Assembly (NCBI RefSeq): GCF_049943125.1 | Contig: NZ_CP188040.1 | Span: forward strand, 1,860,001 to 1,924,000 | Direction: 5' to 3' | Source: JAEXZL01 sp049943125 | GTDB lineage: Bacteria; Bacillota; Clostridia; Clostridiales; Clostridiaceae | DNA: 64,000 nt | Shown: one piece after another, positions 42,798 through 51,727 of the stretch | Layout: every line of letters begins with the position of its first letter | How positions within the stretch are numbered: the stretch's first letter is position 1 | The notes under the pieces: generated by a model | Databases searched by the model: none | What the model was told of the DNA's origin: nothing | Seen by the model: only the letters and a program-made list of their open reading frames with translations | Translations under genes and position numbers: made by a program

Positions 42798-44622
42798 AGC
42801 TAGCTGGAGTATAGTGGAGGGAGATATTATAACTTCCTGGGGAAAAAAGCTTAACATAGATGAGGTTCTCCCAGAATACCCTAGACCACAGGGGGTTAGG
42901 GAGCAGTGGCTTAATTTAAATGGATTGTGGGAATATGCTGTTATTCCTATGGGGGATGAAGAGCCTAAAGATTACCAGGGCGATATATTAGTTCCTTTTC
43001 CTATTGAGTCTGCTCTTTCAGGAGTAAAGAGGGCCCTCCTTCCAGAAGAAAATCTTTGGTATAGAAGAGCTTTTACAATTCCAGAGCGCTGGAAGGGTAA
43101 GAGAATTCTCCTGAATTTTGGAGCGGTGGATTGGAAGGCAGAGGTCTTTGTTAACAACTCATCGATAGGTAGTCATACAGGAGGTTACTATCCTTTTACC
43201 TTCGACATAACAGATTATTTAAAGGAAGAAGAAAACATCCTTGTGGTAAAGGTATGGGACCCTACAGATAGCTATGGACAGGAGCGAGGCAAGCAAGTAT
43301 TAAAGCCAAAAGGGATTTATTACACTCCTATTTCAGGAATATGGCAGACTGTATGGTTGGAGCCCGTTGGAGAGGCCTATATAGAGAGGATAAAGCTAAC
43401 TCCCTATATTGATAAGGCTACATTAGAGCTGGAGACCTTTGTTAATAGTAACACTAGTGAAGCTGAATTTAATATAAAGGTGGAGGTATTATCTCCTGAT
43501 TTATTTGTAGATAAAGAAATTCACTGGGAGGGAAGTCCTATTTTATCCTTGGAGGGCAAGGCAGATAAAGCTAATGAAATAGCTATACCTGAGCCTGTGC
43601 TCTGGACTCCAGACACTCCATATCTATATCCAATTATCATCACTCTTTACAAGGGGGATGAACTATTAGACCAATTGAAAAGCTATTTTGCCATGAGGAG
43701 CTTTGGTATTTCTACAGATGAAAATAATGTTTTAAGATTTATGATAAATAACAAGCCTGTATTTCACAATGGGGTACTGGACCAGGGCTACTGGCCAGAT
43801 GGGCTTTATACAGCTCCTTCTGATGAAGCCTTATTATATGATATTAAGCTTACAAAGGACTTAGGGTTTAATACCAGTAGAAAGCATATAAAGGTAGAGC
43901 CCTTAAGATGGTATTATCACTGTGATAGGATAGGACTCATTGTTTGGCAGGATATGATTAATGGAGGCTGCTCCATGAAGCTCATAAAGCATGGCATATT
44001 AACTAATTTCTTTGGTATAACCTCAAGAAAGGATAATAATTATAAGGCTGCAGAAAGAGATAGCGCAGAAAATCGGGAAAACTATAAAAAAGAGCTGAAG
44101 GAAATGATAGATACCTTATATAATGTCCCTTCTATTGCAGTTTGGGTACCCTTTAATGAAGATTGGGGCCAGTTTGATGCCAATGAAACAGCCTTATGGG
44201 TGAAGGAATATGACCCTACGAGAACCGTAGACCATGCCAGTGGTTGGATGGATCAAGGAGGGGGAGAGGTTAAGAGCCTCCATGTTTACTTCAAAAAGCT
44301 TTCCATTCCTAAGAAAAAGGACGATAGAGTAATTGCCATAACAGAATACGGTGGCTATACCCTTTTTGAAGAAGGACATGTGTGGAGAAGAGATAAGGAA
44401 TTTGGCTACAAGAGCTATAAATCCAGAGAAGCTCTTCAGGAGGCTTATATAAGTCTTATAGAGGAGCAGCTGAAGCCTCTGATTTCACAAGGCTTATCTG
44501 GAGCGATTTACACTCAGCTCACCGACGTAGAAACGGAGATAAACGGCTTTGTAACATACGATAGAGAAGTTATAAAGGTGAGTAAGGACAAAGTTATGAA
44601 AATAAATGATATAATATTATAA
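42778..44622 (+). CDS. Glycoside hydrolase family 2 enzyme
   Basis: 614 residues in the GH2 order: sugar-binding jelly roll (about 50-205), Ig-like domain (about 205-310) and TIM barrel (about 310-600). The acid/base Glu is in WVPFNEDWGQF and the nucleophile Glu in AITEYGGYTL. No signal peptide, so it acts on an imported glycoside such as a beta-galactoside, mannoside or glucuronide. The start overlaps the MFS stop by 20 bp, indicating a coupled transporter-hydrolase pair. Confidence 0.92.
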   Translation: MKKQKDKASWSIVEGDIITSWGKKLNIDEVLPEYPRPQGVREQWLNLNGLWEYAVIPMGDEEPKDYQGDILVPFPIESALSGVKRALLPEENLWYRRAFTIPERWKGKRILLNFGAVDWKAEVFVNNSSIGSHTGGYYPFTFDITDYLKEEENILVVKVWDPTDSYGQERGKQVLKPKGIYYTPISGIWQTVWLEPVGEAYIERIKLTPYIDKATLELETFVNSNTSEAEFNIKVEVLSPDLFVDKEIHWEGSPILSLEGKADKANEIAIPEPVLWTPDTPYLYPIIITLYKGDELLDQLKSYFAMRSFGISTDENNVLRFMINNKPVFHNGVLDQGYWPDGLYTAPSDEALLYDIKLTKDLGFNTSRKHIKVEPLRWYYHCDRIGLIVWQDMINGGCSMKLIKHGILTNFFGITSRKDNNYKAAERDSAENRENYKKELKEMIDTLYNVPSIAVWVPFNEDWGQFDANETALWVKEYDPTRTVDHASGWMDQGGGEVKSLHVYFKKLSIPKKKDDRVIAITEYGGYTLFEEGHVWRRDKEFGYKSYKSREALQEAYISLIEEQLKPLISQGLSGAIYTQLTDVETEINGFVTYDREVIKVSKDKVMKINDIIL

Positions 44623-44687
44623 AACTCCCATAGGACACCATTGAAGCCACTAGATGAATTTATGGGGAAAAAATACTTAAGGAGTCG

Positions 44688-45509
44688 ATGAACTATATGG
44701 ATAAAATTAAGTTGATAGCCGTAGATATGGATGGAACCTTTTTAAGAAGTGGCATGGTTTATGATAGAGTGAGATTCAAAAGATTATACGAGAAAATGAA
44801 GGAAAGAAATATTAAATTTGTTGTTGCCAGTGGTAATCAGTATTATCAGCTAAAATCCTTCTTTGATGAGTTCCAGGAGGAGCTCACCTATGTGGCAGAG
44901 AATGGAGCTTTGATAATAGAAGAAGGAAAAGAGCTTTTTTCAACTAGTATTCCTAGGGAACATGTTTTTAAAGTTGTAGAAACCCTAGAAGGACATGAGA
45001 AGGTAGATGTTGCAATCTGCGGTAAAAGCTCTGCTTATATTCTAGAGGGTGATGAGAAGTTTTATGAAACAGTAAAGCCTTATTATCACAGGCTCCAGGT
45101 GGTTAAGGATTTTAATGAGGTAGAGGATCAATTCCTTAAGCTTGCTACAGAGACCCTACCTTCTGAAGCACTGAGAATTGTAAAGGAGCTTAAAGAGGCA
45201 GTAGGTACATACCTGGAACCTGTCCATAGCGGCCACGGCTCCGTAGATCTCATTGTCCCTGGAGTAAATAAAGGAACAGGAATCAAGCTTCTTCAAGAAA
45301 GATGGGGAATTGATTCTTCAGAAATCATGGCCTTCGGAGATAGCCCCAATGATATAGAAATGCTTAAGGTTGTAAAGTACAGCTACGCCATGGCAAATGC
45401 CAGCGACAGCGTAAAAAAGGTAGCCTCCTACAGAACTCTCTCCAATGACCAGGATGGTGTTCTAGCAGTAATAGAGGATTATCTATACAATAACAAGCTG
45501 CCACAATAG
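44688..45509 (+). CDS. HAD-superfamily Cof-type phosphatase
   Basis: 273 residues. Motif I is VDMDGTFLRS, motif II-like VVASGNQ, motif III around Lys in VPGVNKGTGI, and motif IV FGDSPNDIEML. The C2B cap marks the Cof/YidA group, which hydrolyses sugar phosphates and similar compounds. ATG 44688 has AAGGAG only 3 nt upstream; ATG 44697 is an alternative. It follows the GH2 gene by 65 bp and may belong to the sugar unit. Confidence 0.9.
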   Translation: MNYMDKIKLIAVDMDGTFLRSGMVYDRVRFKRLYEKMKERNIKFVVASGNQYYQLKSFFDEFQEELTYVAENGALIIEEGKELFSTSIPREHVFKVVETLEGHEKVDVAICGKSSAYILEGDEKFYETVKPYYHRLQVVKDFNEVEDQFLKLATETLPSEALRIVKELKEAVGTYLEPVHSGHGSVDLIVPGVNKGTGIKLLQERWGIDSSEIMAFGDSPNDIEMLKVVKYSYAMANASDSVKKVASYRTLSNDQDGVLAVIEDYLYNNKLPQ

Positions 45510-45550
45510 AATAGTGCGTAAAAGTAAACAATAGAATAAAGACAAGATAA

Positions 45551-45596
45551 AGAGGATACCTTGATGAGTAGAGTTCAGGGTATCCTCCTTTTTATA
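45551..45596. terminator. Bidirectional terminator after the HAD gene and the condensation-domain gene
   Basis: AGAGGATACC and GGTATCCTC arms around an 18-nt loop, followed by CTTTTTAT; convergent genes on both sides. Confidence 0.75.
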
Positions 45597-45604
45597 GGGT
45601 TATA

Positions 45605-46978
45605 TCATAGTTCTATTTCTAAGAGCTCTTTTATAGTGATTTCTTTATTGCTTATCCCTTTTTCTATGATTCTTTCCATATAGCTGTGAAGCTTCTCTAA
45701 GGTTTCCCTTTTAACCTGTGATATCTGATGCTCATAATAGAATCTCAGGGCCCCAGAACCATCATCATCCATAATGGTGAGATAGAATATATTAGGTGCT
45801 CCTCCATTAGGATACCATTTAGTATGAAGCTTGGTTCCATTAGTTCCTTTAAGGGGTATGGGTTGAAAGGTTATTGAGCCGGTAGAATAACCAAACCTGG
45901 GATCTAAATTATATACTTTGTTAGTTATATCAATAACTTCTAAAGGATCAATAGTAGAATGCCGGTATACACTGCTCTGTTTATCTGTTATGATATCTAA
46001 AGCCTCCATAAAGGTGATATCCTCCGCAATATTGGTCCTTAAAGGTAGAAAAAATACCTTGCTCCCCCCGCAGTTCTTTTCTGCCAGGGCAGATCTTCGG
46101 GCTAATACTGTGTAGAATAATACATCGCTTTCATTTGTATTGGCTTTTGATAAATAGGTTCTAAAAGCCAGCATAACTAAAGCCTGAAGAGATATTTTAT
46201 TATTCACACTAAAATCCTTCATCCTATCCACAAGCTCTTTAGAAAATAATTTTACTAAATGTTCACCCTTAGTACGGAGAGTTAGGATATTTGCGGCGCG
46301 AAAGTTAGATTTTTTTAATTTCTTTCTACTTTTCTCCAAAGCTCCTCTTCCATTGATGCTTGTGAATATTGGTTCATTATCTGGAGTGAATTCCTTTTCC
46401 CAGTAGGCTCTATCCTTTAAATATTGAGGAGTATTTTTGTAATTTAGATCCTGTTCCAGTATAGGCTTATAGGGGTATGGAGCCTTGGGCAACTCTTCTC
46501 CTTTTTTAAGAGCCTCATAAACTGAGATTACATCCTTAAAGAATACGCATATACCCCAGGAATCGATTATTAGATGGCTTATAACAAAAAATAGTCCTGA
46601 TTTTCCATAGCAATTTTTAACTAGATAGGCCCTTGAAAGAGGCCTGTCAAAATAGGTTATACGTTTTGATGCAAGCTTGCGAAAGGTTTTATCTATCTCT
46701 TCTTCTGACTTGCCATTCATATCTAGATCATAAAGCTCAGGGGACTCTGAATCCATAAAGTATTGTTTTATTTCCTTACCATCCTTAGTTAAACGAATAC
46801 GGAGGCTGTCCATTCTTTCGTAGCCCTTAAGAAGGGCTTTAGTAAATAAGTCCATGTCCAGCTCTTCTTCCATAAGAATTAACATTGGGATGTTATTTAT
46901 CTGTTTGTGAAGGGTGAATTTTTGACTGTAGTAAAGGATGTTTTGAGAAGCTGTTAAAGCATATAGCTGTCTTTCCAT
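45605..46978 (-). CDS. Stand-alone condensation/acyltransferase-domain protein
   Basis: 457 residues with the chloramphenicol-acetyltransferase fold of NRPS condensation domains and acyltransferases. The catalytic motif reads S-H135-LII-D139-S: the second His and the Asp of HHxxxDG are kept, the first His is Ser and the Gly is Ser. RPLSRAYLV and DVLFYTVLARRSALAEKN resemble later C-domain motifs. No adenylation or carrier domain is attached. It is the last gene of a six-gene minus-strand set with an AMP-forming ligase, carrier protein and PPTase, so it probably joins an acyl-carrier intermediate to an amine or alcohol (inference). RBS AAGGAG. Confidence 0.82.
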   Translation of the reverse strand: MERQLYALTASQNILYYSQKFTLHKQINNIPMLILMEEELDMDLFTKALLKGYERMDSLRIRLTKDGKEIKQYFMDSESPELYDLDMNGKSEEEIDKTFRKLASKRITYFDRPLSRAYLVKNCYGKSGLFFVISHLIIDSWGICVFFKDVISVYEALKKGEELPKAPYPYKPILEQDLNYKNTPQYLKDRAYWEKEFTPDNEPIFTSINGRGALEKSRKKLKKSNFRAANILTLRTKGEHLVKLFSKELVDRMKDFSVNNKISLQALVMLAFRTYLSKANTNESDVLFYTVLARRSALAEKNCGGSKVFFLPLRTNIAEDITFMEALDIITDKQSSVYRHSTIDPLEVIDITNKVYNLDPRFGYSTGSITFQPIPLKGTNGTKLHTKWYPNGGAPNIFYLTIMDDDGSGALRFYYEHQISQVKRETLEKLHSYMERIIEKGISNKEITIKELLEIEL

Positions 46979-46998
46979 TTTATTCTCCTTTATATAGG

Positions 46999-49900
46999 TT
47001 ACTCTATAGACTTTAGTGATTCTACCATTGGAATATTTATTAGTCTTTTATACATTACTATATTTACTATTAATGAGAAAATAATCGTGATTAAGAAGGA
47101 ATATAAAAAGCTTATGGGTTTTATATAATTACCGAACATAATGCCATCCTGTTCTAGGGAAACCATGATGTATTTGTGAAGGAATATCCCTAAAACTAAT
47201 CCTATGGTTGCTCCCATAAGAGACAGTATTATATTTTCTCTGTATACATAGGAGGAAACCTCCCTATTATAAAAGCCCAGCACCTTTATAGTAGCTATTT
47301 CTCTTATACGCTCTCCTATATTTATATTTGTAAGGTTATATAGGACTACAAAGGCTAGGAGACCTGCACAGAGGATGATTACATATACTATAGCATCAAG
47401 ACTTTTAATTTGATTCTTAAATTCTGATGCTACACTGCTATAAAAGGTTACGGAGGCTACCCCAGGATTTTTTATTAGCTTTCGACCTATTTCATTTTCT
47501 ATTTCTGGTGAGGTTTCTATAAGCTTTACTAATAGGCTGTTATTTTCCTTGGGGAGCCTGAAGATTTCCTTATAGGCTTCCTTGGACATATAAGCATAAT
47601 GATATACATAGTTTTCTGTGATTGCCGATACCTCTACCTTCTTTTTTAAGCCATCTTTATTATCCAATTCTATGGAATCGCCAACCTTAACCTTAAGCTC
47701 CTTTGAAAGCTTCTCTGATATTATAATTCCTTTATTACTAAGGGGAAGGGTATCACTGCTGCTTCTATCTCTTAAAATAATATAATCATTGAAGTCTTCC
47801 TTGCTATCAGGAATTATTAGAGTTACAGCGATATCCTTTCCACCAGAATTCATGGAGGCATTAATCTGTGCACATTCTGAGTAGGATTTAAAGTAATTGC
47901 TCTTCTCAAGAGAGGATAAGGCATCTTCTTTATCTTCTTTAGAAGCATCAGCTGCATATCTTATATTCAGATTATAATTAAATATTTCTTTATACTGCTT
48001 ATTAACAATCTGTCCTATGGAGTTGCTTAAGCCAAAGCCTGAAAGGAGAAGAGCAGCACAGCCAGCTATTCCAGTGAGTGTCATATATAATCTCTTTTTA
48101 TATCTAAATAGATTTCTAGCGGTAACCTTTTGTGAGAAGCTTAAATGTTCCCATAGGAAGTCTATTTTTTCTAGGAGTATTTTCTTCCCGGCCTTTGGAG
48201 ATTTAGGTCTTAGAAGCATTGCAGGCAGCTCCTTAAGCTCCTTATAGCATGCTCCAAAGGAAGCTAGAGTAGTAACCAGTATCCCCATAAATAAGCTTAT
48301 AGTCATTAATACAGGCTGGATTACATGATCTAGGTTTGGAAGGGTATACATCATGGAATAGGCGTTGAAGATAACATCTGGGAAGATACGTCTTCCTATA
48401 ATTATTCCAAGAGTACCGCCTAGAGAGCTTGCCAGGGCAGCATACATTATATACTTTAAAGCTATAGAGGAGCTGCTGTAGCCTAAGGCTTTATAGGTAC
48501 CTATGTTGATTCTCTGTTCATCTATCATTCTAGTCATGGTAGTAAGGCAAACAAGAGCAGCCACCAAGAAGAAGAATACAGGAAAAACATTTGCAATGGA
48601 ATCTATTCTTTCAGAGGTAAGCTTAAAATCCATATATCCATAGTTTGAGGTTCTGTCTAAGACATACCACTGAGGCTTAGAAATCCTTTCTAGCTCATTT
48701 TCTCCACGGATTATGGCTTCGTTCCCTTCGCTGAGCTTTTGTTCTCCCTCAAGCTTTTTTTCTTCAAAGAGTTTTTTTGCTGCATCGTATTCCTTCCATC
48801 CATTTTCTAAATCCTTTTCTGCCTTGGCAAACTTCGAAGCTGCCTCCCTTTTTGAGGAAGCCAATTCTCTTTTTGCCTTTTCTAATTCTGCTTTACTTTC
48901 ATCCAGTGTTCTTCTTGCTCTATCCAGCTCGGATTTTGCTCTTACTGGCTGATTTTGTAGGTATGAGTTTAATTCATTAGCAGTATTTAGTTCCTCATCT
49001 AAGGTTCCCATAAGAGACTTATAGGAGTTCATAAGCTGCTGTCTCTCAGCTCGTTCTTCTTCTGTGAGATTAGGGTCATTTAATTGTTTTTCTAAATCAT
49101 TTATCTGATTCTGAGCACTGGCTCTCATTGAGTTTATTTGGCCTATGGTTCTGTTAAGGTCTTCTAAATCCTTTCCGTACTTTGCCATAGTTTCGTTATA
49201 TTCCGTAAGCGCTGAGGCATATTGAGCCTCTCCTTCAGTAAGGCTTTTTTCACCTTCTTTAATTGCTTTTTCTGCAGCAGCAATATTGACTTTATAATTT
49301 TCCTTTTCTTCCTTAAGGGTTGATTCTCCCTGAACAAGCTTTGTGTAGGCGGAGTTTAAGTCTTCTTCTCCTTTTTTAATCTCTTCATCATATAGCTGTT
49401 TTTCTTTATTATATTGATCTCTTGCTTCTTGAAGCTTTTTATTAATTTCATCTTTAATTTCATTAAGACGGATGGCGCTTCTATCTACTCCTAGGTTTTC
49501 TAAGGAAGATTGAATCTTTTCCACTGTATTTTCGTACTCTTTTTTGTAAGTATTCAGCTCCTTTGCACCTTCTACTGTAATCAAAGCCTCTGTGTATACG
49601 GGGTACTTAAAATCCTCTTCTGGAATCATCATATATAAGTTGACTCTACCGCTTCCTATATCAGAAGACCCTTTTTCATAGGATAGATAGTTGGGACTTA
49701 GGGTTTTGCCTACTATAGTAAAGGTATCTCTTTTTAATGCCTCCTCAGTAATTGGAATATCCTTTCCTGAATTAAGCTTAAGAGTATCACCAATTTCTAA
49801 ACCAAGATCCATAGCAGTAGATTCTTCTATGATACATTCACCACTTTTTGAAGGAGCTTTTCCCTCTAGAAGATTAATTTCATTGATATAGCCTTTTTCA

Positions 49901-50250
49901 TTATTACTAGAGACAGAAGAGGGAAGGCTGTGAAGTCTAAATACAATTTCTGCTGAATTGACCATGCTTATAGCATCTACAAAGAAGCCGCCCTGAGCCT
50001 TTTCTACACCATCTGTTTTTGATATTTCTTCTATATCATCCTCTGATAAGCCCAAAGTAGATAGAATTCTGATATCCATTAGATTATATTTGTCATAATA
50101 TTTATCTGCAGAATGCTTCATATCGGGAGCGGCTGCTTTTATTCCTGAAAAGAAGGAGACTCCTATTAAAACTATGGTAAATATAGATAGAAATCTTCCC
50201 ATGGAATGTCTTATTTCCCTTAAAAAGTCCTTAAATAGCATTTTGCTCAT
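46999..50250 (-). CDS. Large FtsX-family ABC transporter permease with extracytoplasmic coiled coil
   Basis: 1083 residues. One membrane span near 18-38 (SIFTIVLIGVSFFSGIKA) is followed by an outside region with a long coiled coil at about 250-520 (Glu/Lys/Ala-rich heptads; NKEKQLYDEEIKKGEEDLNSAYTKL). Three spans at about 560-700, a further span near 730, a second outside domain and three C-terminal spans complete two FtsX units. This layout fits lipid or lipopeptide extraction or mechanical signalling, not classical import. It lies 2 bp from its ATPase gene and within the acyl ligase/carrier cluster, so it probably exports the product. Confidence 0.88.
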   Translation of the reverse strand: MSKMLFKDFLREIRHSMGRFLSIFTIVLIGVSFFSGIKAAAPDMKHSADKYYDKYNLMDIRILSTLGLSEDDIEEISKTDGVEKAQGGFFVDAISMVNSAEIVFRLHSLPSSVSSNNEKGYINEINLLEGKAPSKSGECIIEESTAMDLGLEIGDTLKLNSGKDIPITEEALKRDTFTIVGKTLSPNYLSYEKGSSDIGSGRVNLYMMIPEEDFKYPVYTEALITVEGAKELNTYKKEYENTVEKIQSSLENLGVDRSAIRLNEIKDEINKKLQEARDQYNKEKQLYDEEIKKGEEDLNSAYTKLVQGESTLKEEKENYKVNIAAAEKAIKEGEKSLTEGEAQYASALTEYNETMAKYGKDLEDLNRTIGQINSMRASAQNQINDLEKQLNDPNLTEEERAERQQLMNSYKSLMGTLDEELNTANELNSYLQNQPVRAKSELDRARRTLDESKAELEKAKRELASSKREAASKFAKAEKDLENGWKEYDAAKKLFEEKKLEGEQKLSEGNEAIIRGENELERISKPQWYVLDRTSNYGYMDFKLTSERIDSIANVFPVFFFLVAALVCLTTMTRMIDEQRINIGTYKALGYSSSSIALKYIMYAALASSLGGTLGIIIGRRIFPDVIFNAYSMMYTLPNLDHVIQPVLMTISLFMGILVTTLASFGACYKELKELPAMLLRPKSPKAGKKILLEKIDFLWEHLSFSQKVTARNLFRYKKRLYMTLTGIAGCAALLLSGFGLSNSIGQIVNKQYKEIFNYNLNIRYAADASKEDKEDALSSLEKSNYFKSYSECAQINASMNSGGKDIAVTLIIPDSKEDFNDYIILRDRSSSDTLPLSNKGIIISEKLSKELKVKVGDSIELDNKDGLKKKVEVSAITENYVYHYAYMSKEAYKEIFRLPKENNSLLVKLIETSPEIENEIGRKLIKNPGVASVTFYSSVASEFKNQIKSLDAIVYVIILCAGLLAFVVLYNLTNINIGERIREIATIKVLGFYNREVSSYVYRENIILSLMGATIGLVLGIFLHKYIMVSLEQDGIMFGNYIKPISFLYSFLITIIFSLIVNIVMYKRLINIPMVESLKSIE

Positions 50251-50251
50251 A

Positions 50252-50956
50252 TTACCAGCTCACCTTCTCTACATCCATAGGTGATGGATTGATAGTAACA
50301 GAGTCAACCTTGCCACTTTTTACTTTTATAACACGGTTTCCTATGGAGGTGAGAGCAAGGTTATGGGTGATTATTACAATTGTCATACCTGTCTTTTTTC
50401 CTGTATCCTGAAGCAGCTTCAGAATAGCTTTTCCTGTTTCATAATCTAAAGCTCCGGTAGGCTCATCGCATAAAAGTAGCTTAGGATTTTTTGCTAAGGC
50501 TCTTGCAATGGCAACTCTCTGCTGCTCACCACCAGACAGCTGCGATGGAAAGTTATTTTTTCTAGGAGTAAGTCCTACATCCTCAATAACCTGGTTTACA
50601 TCTAGAGGAGCCTTACTCACCTGAGTAGCCAGCTCAACATTTTCTATAGCTGTTAGATTTTGAACGAGATTATAAAACTGAAAAACGAAGCCAACATCAT
50701 AGCGTCTGTAGCTGATTAAATCCTTTTGATTGTAGGAGCTGATAGATCCATTATCAACAGTAATTTTTCCTGAGGTTGGGGAGTCCATTCCTCCCAAGAT
50801 GTTTAATATTGTACTTTTTCCGGCACCACTGGCGCCAGCGATAATCACAAGCTCTCCTTTATTGATGGAAAAATCTATTCCACCTAAGGCTTCGATTTCC
50901 ACTTCACCCATTGAATATATCTTTCTTACATTGGTAAATTCTATGAAGTTTTCCAT
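50252..50956 (-). CDS. ABC transporter ATP-binding protein (MacB/LolD type)
   Basis: 234 residues. Walker A GASGAGKST (about 40-48), Q-loop VFQFYNL, signature LSGGEQQRVAIARAL, Walker B LLLCDEPTGALD and the switch His in IITHN. This is the MacB/LolD/FtsE-like class that pairs with FtsX permeases such as the next gene. The start lies 53 bp inside the PPTase coding end, so the genes are coupled. Confidence 0.93.
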   Translation of the reverse strand: MENFIEFTNVRKIYSMGEVEIEALGGIDFSINKGELVIIAGASGAGKSTILNILGGMDSPTSGKITVDNGSISSYNQKDLISYRRYDVGFVFQFYNLVQNLTAIENVELATQVSKAPLDVNQVIEDVGLTPRKNNFPSQLSGGEQQRVAIARALAKNPKLLLCDEPTGALDYETGKAILKLLQDTGKKTGMTIVIITHNLALTSIGNRVIKVKSGKVDSVTINPSPMDVEKVSW

Positions 50957-51500
50957 AATTTATTGCCTTTCCGACCCCATAGCAGCATGCGGTCACATAA
51001 TTACTGTTATCTTCTAACAGGATAAAATTGCATTTTGCTTTATTTGAATCTATTAAACTGGGGTTGAGTTTAAAAATTACCTTTTTCATAGGATAGCTCA
51101 TACCAAGTCCTATGGCTTTTACATAGCTTTCTTTAAGAGTCCATAAGCGAAAAAACTCTTTATTGGGATTCATTGAGTTCTTTATATAATCAGCTTCTTC
51201 TTTTGAAAAACATCTTTGCAAGGAGTAGGGAGAGTATTCCCTTATAGCTTCAATATCTATTCCTATAGGAGCTACAGCAGAAATAGCTACAGCAATAGCG
51301 GAGCTGCAGTGACTGATATTGAAGTGAATACGTGGATGGTTCTTAAGGCTTGGCTTGTACCATGAGTTATAGTGCAAGTCTCCATTTCTAAGTATAATAT
51401 CTTCTTCATTAATAAGTGCATATCGCAAAAGTCTGTAGGAAAGGATGTGTAGGTCATTAGCTGTATATTCACTATGATTATCAAGGTGCAGAATATAAAT
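50904..51500 (-). CDS. Sfp-type 4'-phosphopantetheinyl transferase with probable AUU start
   Basis: Adds the phosphopantetheine arm of CoA to carrier proteins. Motifs HFNISHC, IGIDIEAIRE and WTLKESYVKAIG (Mg and CoA binding) are clear. The first ATG/GTG/TTG codon in frame is TTG 51428, giving only 174 residues, yet family-like sequence (NDLHILSYRLLRYAL) runs upstream of it. The frame stays open and the only sensible start is ATT 51500-51498, which overlaps the carrier gene stop (TAATT). That gives 198 residues. An AUU start, as in infC, is inferred; the 174-residue form is the alternative. Partner of the carrier protein one gene before. Confidence 0.75.
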   Translation of the reverse strand: MYILHLDNHSEYTANDLHILSYRLLRYALINEEDIILRNGDLHYNSWYKPSLKNHPRIHFNISHCSSAIAVAISAVAPIGIDIEAIREYSPYSLQRCFSKEEADYIKNSMNPNKEFFRLWTLKESYVKAIGLGMSYPMKKVIFKLNPSLIDSNKAKCNFILLEDNSNYVTACCYGVGKAINYGKLHRIYQCKKDIFNG

Positions 51501-51727
51501 TATTGCAGCTTTTTTATCAGATATTCCTGAACATCCTTCACTGTTTCCAATTTTCTTAGGTCCCGGTCTGGTATTTCAATTCCAAGGTTGTCTTCAAATT
51601 TTCCTATAATATTTGCAAAATCATAAGAATTTAAATTTAAGTCTGTTATAAAATTGGTTTCCTCAGTGATTTTTTCTTCATCTATGTCCACAAATTCTAT
51701 AATGGTTTTTCTAATCATGCTAAGCAC
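51500..51727 (-). CDS. Acyl/peptidyl carrier protein
   Basis: 75 residues, four-helix carrier. The phosphopantetheine site is Ser34 in TDLNLNSYDFANI (LNS in place of the usual DSL), followed by FEDNLGIEIPDRDL as the recognition helix. Start GTG 51727 with AGGAGG 9 nt upstream; ATG 51718 is further away. It overlaps the ligase gene by 8 bp and its stop touches the PPTase start. It is divergent from the housekeeping fatty-acid ACP and so is probably dedicated to this cluster. Confidence 0.88.
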   Translation of the reverse strand: MLSMIRKTIIEFVDIDEEKITEETNFITDLNLNSYDFANIIGKFEDNLGIEIPDRDLRKLETVKDVQEYLIKKLQ

